A stretch of DNA of 64,000 nucleotides. Source: Streptomyces sp. APSN-46.1. GTDB lineage: Bacteria; Actinomycetota; Actinomycetes; Streptomycetales; Streptomycetaceae. The notes beneath the pieces were generated by a model. It was not told where the DNA came from and made no database searches. It saw nothing but the letters and a program-made list of their open reading frames with translations. The stretch is taken from positions 186,001 through 250,000 of the forward strand of contig NZ_JALGRF010000008.1 in the NCBI RefSeq assembly GCF_022815725.1. Reading direction: 5' to 3'. Position 1 is the stretch's first letter. Every line of letters starts with the position of its first letter. Shown piece after piece: positions 62,272-64,000 of the stretch. The position numbers and the translations under genes are program-made.

Positions 62272-62826
62272 TTACGCGGGCACGGGCCGGTACTCGTCGG
62301 CCCAGGCCTCGACCGCGAACGCGGCCCGGTCGAACGCCTCCGTCCGCGACAGGAAGTCGGCGTTGTGGTCGGTCAGCAGCACCGGCAGCTCCGCGCCGCC
62401 GCGCCCGGCCACCGTCAGGGCCTGCCCCTGCACCGTCCGGGGCAGTCCGAGCCAGCGCACCGGCTGCTGCACCGTACGGATCCCGTCGATCTCGCTCCAG
62501 GAGAGGGAGCGGGTCCTGAGGAACGCCACCTGGCGCAGCCCCGCCGGGCTCACCCAGATGCCCGCGAGCAGGATCCGCAGCGCCGACCCGATCACGGCCA
62601 GCGCGGCGATCAGGCAGACGACGGCCCAGGTCCAGGTGCCCGCGAAGGCGATGATCATCGTGGAGATCAGCATGAAGGCGGCCAGTAGGAGCAGCAGCGC
62701 CGCGGCGGCCACCCGCCAGGGCCCGGGCCGGTAGGGCCGGCGCCAGCGGTTGTGGTCGACGTGGGCGAGGGCATCGTCTTCATGCGCTTCGAATACGCCG
62801 TCGGCCGTCAGGAAGGGCAGGGGCAC
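62272..62826 (-). CDS. PH-domain-like membrane protein
   Basis: A 184-residue protein with two adjacent membrane segments (about residues 38-60 and 66-90) followed by a beta-rich part (GIWVSPAGLRQVAFLRTRSLSWSEIDGI) like the bacterial PH domain of small Streptomyces membrane proteins. The N-terminal 30 residues are charged and soluble. No catalytic residues are evident. Convergent with the preceding gene across a shared terminator. Confidence 0.75.
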   Translation of the reverse strand: MPLPFLTADGVFEAHEDDALAHVDHNRWRRPYRPGPWRVAAAALLLLLAAFMLISTMIIAFAGTWTWAVVCLIAALAVIGSALRILLAGIWVSPAGLRQVAFLRTRSLSWSEIDGIRTVQQPVRWLGLPRTVQGQALTVAGRGGAELPVLLTDHNADFLSRTEAFDRAAFAVEAWADEYRPVPA

Positions 62827-62873
62827 GGCTGGACCTCACTCACATGCACGTTCGGTTGGGCTGTGCCGTGAGG

Positions 62874-63104
62874 CTACCGCCCCTGGGAGGCCTCGGACTT
62901 CTGCGGCGCGCTGCCGGGCTGAAGTGCGGGCATTCCGAAGAGCAACGAGCCGACGAGCCCGGCCACCACGGTCAGCCCCACCAGACTACGGGCGGCCAGC
63001 TGGCTCTTGCTCAGACTCTCGCGCGGCGGCGGAGTGACGTTGCTGCGGAATCGGTCGGCCTCGGCGACGAAGGCGAACGGGACGGGTTCGCGCCGACTGA
63101 GCAT
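62874..63104 (-). CDS. Small single-pass membrane protein
   Basis: A 76-residue protein starting MLSRREPVPFAFVAEADRFR with one hydrophobic segment (SLVGLTVVAGLVGSLLFGM) and a short charged tail. The ATG at 63104 is supported by GAGGAGAG 8 bases upstream; the frame is open for 29 more codons without a signal. No family recognised. It is divergent from thyX and 47 bases behind the PH-like gene's start. Confidence 0.65.
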   Translation of the reverse strand: MLSRREPVPFAFVAEADRFRSNVTPPPRESLSKSQLAARSLVGLTVVAGLVGSLLFGMPALQPGSAPQKSEASQGR

Positions 63105-63341
63105 GGGAGCGACTCTCCTCACGATCGGGCCCCTGGGGGGCGACGGCTGCATGGCTGGCGTTCTATGACGTAGGACGATCGGCGGGCCCAATCGGTGCCG
63201 GGTTTCCGGGCATCAACCAAAATTCATGGCGGCGTGTCAGCTGTCCGGGTGACGGGCCGTCGAGCGGGGCTTGCGCGGGCGCCGTCGCGAGGCGACGTAG
63301 AGTGGGCGCGCCCAGCCCGCGCATGTTCGGAAGGACCCCCG

Positions 63342-64000
63342 GTGAGCGAGACCGCCGCTTCAGACCTGAAACCCAGCTTCCGCAGTGATGTGACGGTGGA
63401 GCTGGTGAAGCACTCCGCCGCCGACTCGGACGTGCTGTGGGCCGCCCGGGTCTCCACGGCGGGTGAGCAGTCCCTGGAGGAGCTCCAGAAGGACCCGGAG
63501 CGCTCCAAGGGCCTCATCAACTTCCTGATGCGGGACCGCCACGGCAGCCCCTTCGAGCACAACTCGATGACCTTCTTCATCAGCGCCCCGATCTTCGTGT
63601 TCCGCGAGTTCATGCGGCACCGTGTCGGCTGGTCCTACAACGAGGAGTCCGGCCGCTACAGGGAGCTCGAACCGGTCTTCTACGTCCCGGACGCCGAGCG
63701 CAAGCTCGTCCAGGAGGGCCGCCCGGGCAAGTACGTCTTCGTCGAGGGCACCCAGGCGCAGCAGGAACTGACGGGCCGCGTCATGGAGGACTCCTACCGC
63801 CAGGCTTACGAGGCCTACCAGGAGATGCTGGCGGCGGGCGTGGCTCGCGAGGTTGCCCGTTCGGTCCTGCCGGTCGGTCTTTTCTCCTCGATGTACGCCA
63901 CCTGCAACGCGCGCTCGCTGATGCACTTCCTCGGTCTGCGCACCCAGCACGAGCTGGCGGCGGTCCCGTCCTTCCCGCAGCGGGAGATCGAGATGGTCGG
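63342..64000 (+). CDS. thyX: Flavin-dependent thymidylate synthase, 3' end beyond the window
   Basis: FAD- and NADPH-dependent enzyme making dTMP from dUMP, unrelated in fold to ThyA. The ThyX motif is present as RHRVGWSYNEESGRY, with SPFEHNSMTFFISAPIFV before it and ARSVLPVGLFSSMYATCNARSLMHFLGLR after. GTG at 63342 follows GGAAGGA, and TAGAGT at 63298-63303 could be its -10 box. About 219 codons are visible and the frame is open at the right edge, so only the last part of the protein is missing. Confidence 0.95.
   Translation, partial: MSETAASDLKPSFRSDVTVELVKHSAADSDVLWAARVSTAGEQSLEELQKDPERSKGLINFLMRDRHGSPFEHNSMTFFISAPIFVFREFMRHRVGWSYNEESGRYRELEPVFYVPDAERKLVQEGRPGKYVFVEGTQAQQELTGRVMEDSYRQAYEAYQEMLAAGVAREVARSVLPVGLFSSMYATCNARSLMHFLGLRTQHELAAVPSFPQREIEMV

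Overview
The window is a contiguous piece of a Streptomyces-type actinobacterial chromosome. The evidence is very high GC with GC-rich third codon positions, frequent GTG starts, a secreted GH18 chitinase behind a DasR-like operator, and a type VII secretion locus that carries a BldB-like DUF397 gene. From memory (not searched), the gene order resembles the S. coelicolor chromosome around SCO5668-SCO5743. Nearly every base is accounted for by about 50 genes. No rRNA, tRNA, CRISPR array or intact mobile element was seen.

Left part (1-13.5 kb): polyamine and GABA use plus a few bystanders. Two ABC permeases (PotB, partial, and PotC) and a gamma-glutamylputrescine-oxidase-like flavoprotein are followed by a small hypothetical, a chitinase, a PAP2 phosphatase, GabT (reverse strand), a solitary VirD4/TraG-like ATPase, a PucR-type regulator and a succinate-semialdehyde-type dehydrogenase. 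Together they suggest import of polyamines and their breakdown through GABA to succinate.

13.44-15.3 kb is the most unusual stretch. Behind the dehydrogenase terminator lie a tyrosine-recombinase fragment, a HemB fragment missing its conserved lysine and fused in frame to a truncated methyltransferase, and then an intact but divergent hemC with a leaderless-type promoter. The stretch is bracketed by about 37-nt imperfect direct repeats (13458-13494 and 15249-15286). It looks like a decayed integrated element that left behind a second porphobilinogen-deaminase gene.

15.4-29.1 kb: acyl-CoA dehydrogenase, a hypothetical, the MEP-pathway genes dxr and ispG flanking the site-2 protease rseP, two GNAT acetyltransferases, proS, then a reverse-strand group (slipin, a kinase-fold protein lacking catalytic Asp residues, two ferritin-like/lipoprotein genes).

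29.3-41.4 kb: the conserved translation/transcription cluster rimP-nusA-ylxR-infB-DUF503-rbfA-truB, then a 1218-residue protein with a degenerate trypsin-like domain plus P-loop, then ribF. The infB leader carries three chained mini-ORFs on an 11-bp tandem repeat.

41.5-56.6 kb: a complete actinobacterial type VII secretion locus: an EspI-like MinD/ParA ATPase, an unassigned protein, EccE, EccB, MycP, two WXG100 proteins, a BldB-like protein, EccC and EccD.

56.8-64 kb: rpsO, pnp, an M16 peptidase (with a strong hairpin inside its 5' coding end), dapB, three small membrane proteins, and thyX running off the right edge.
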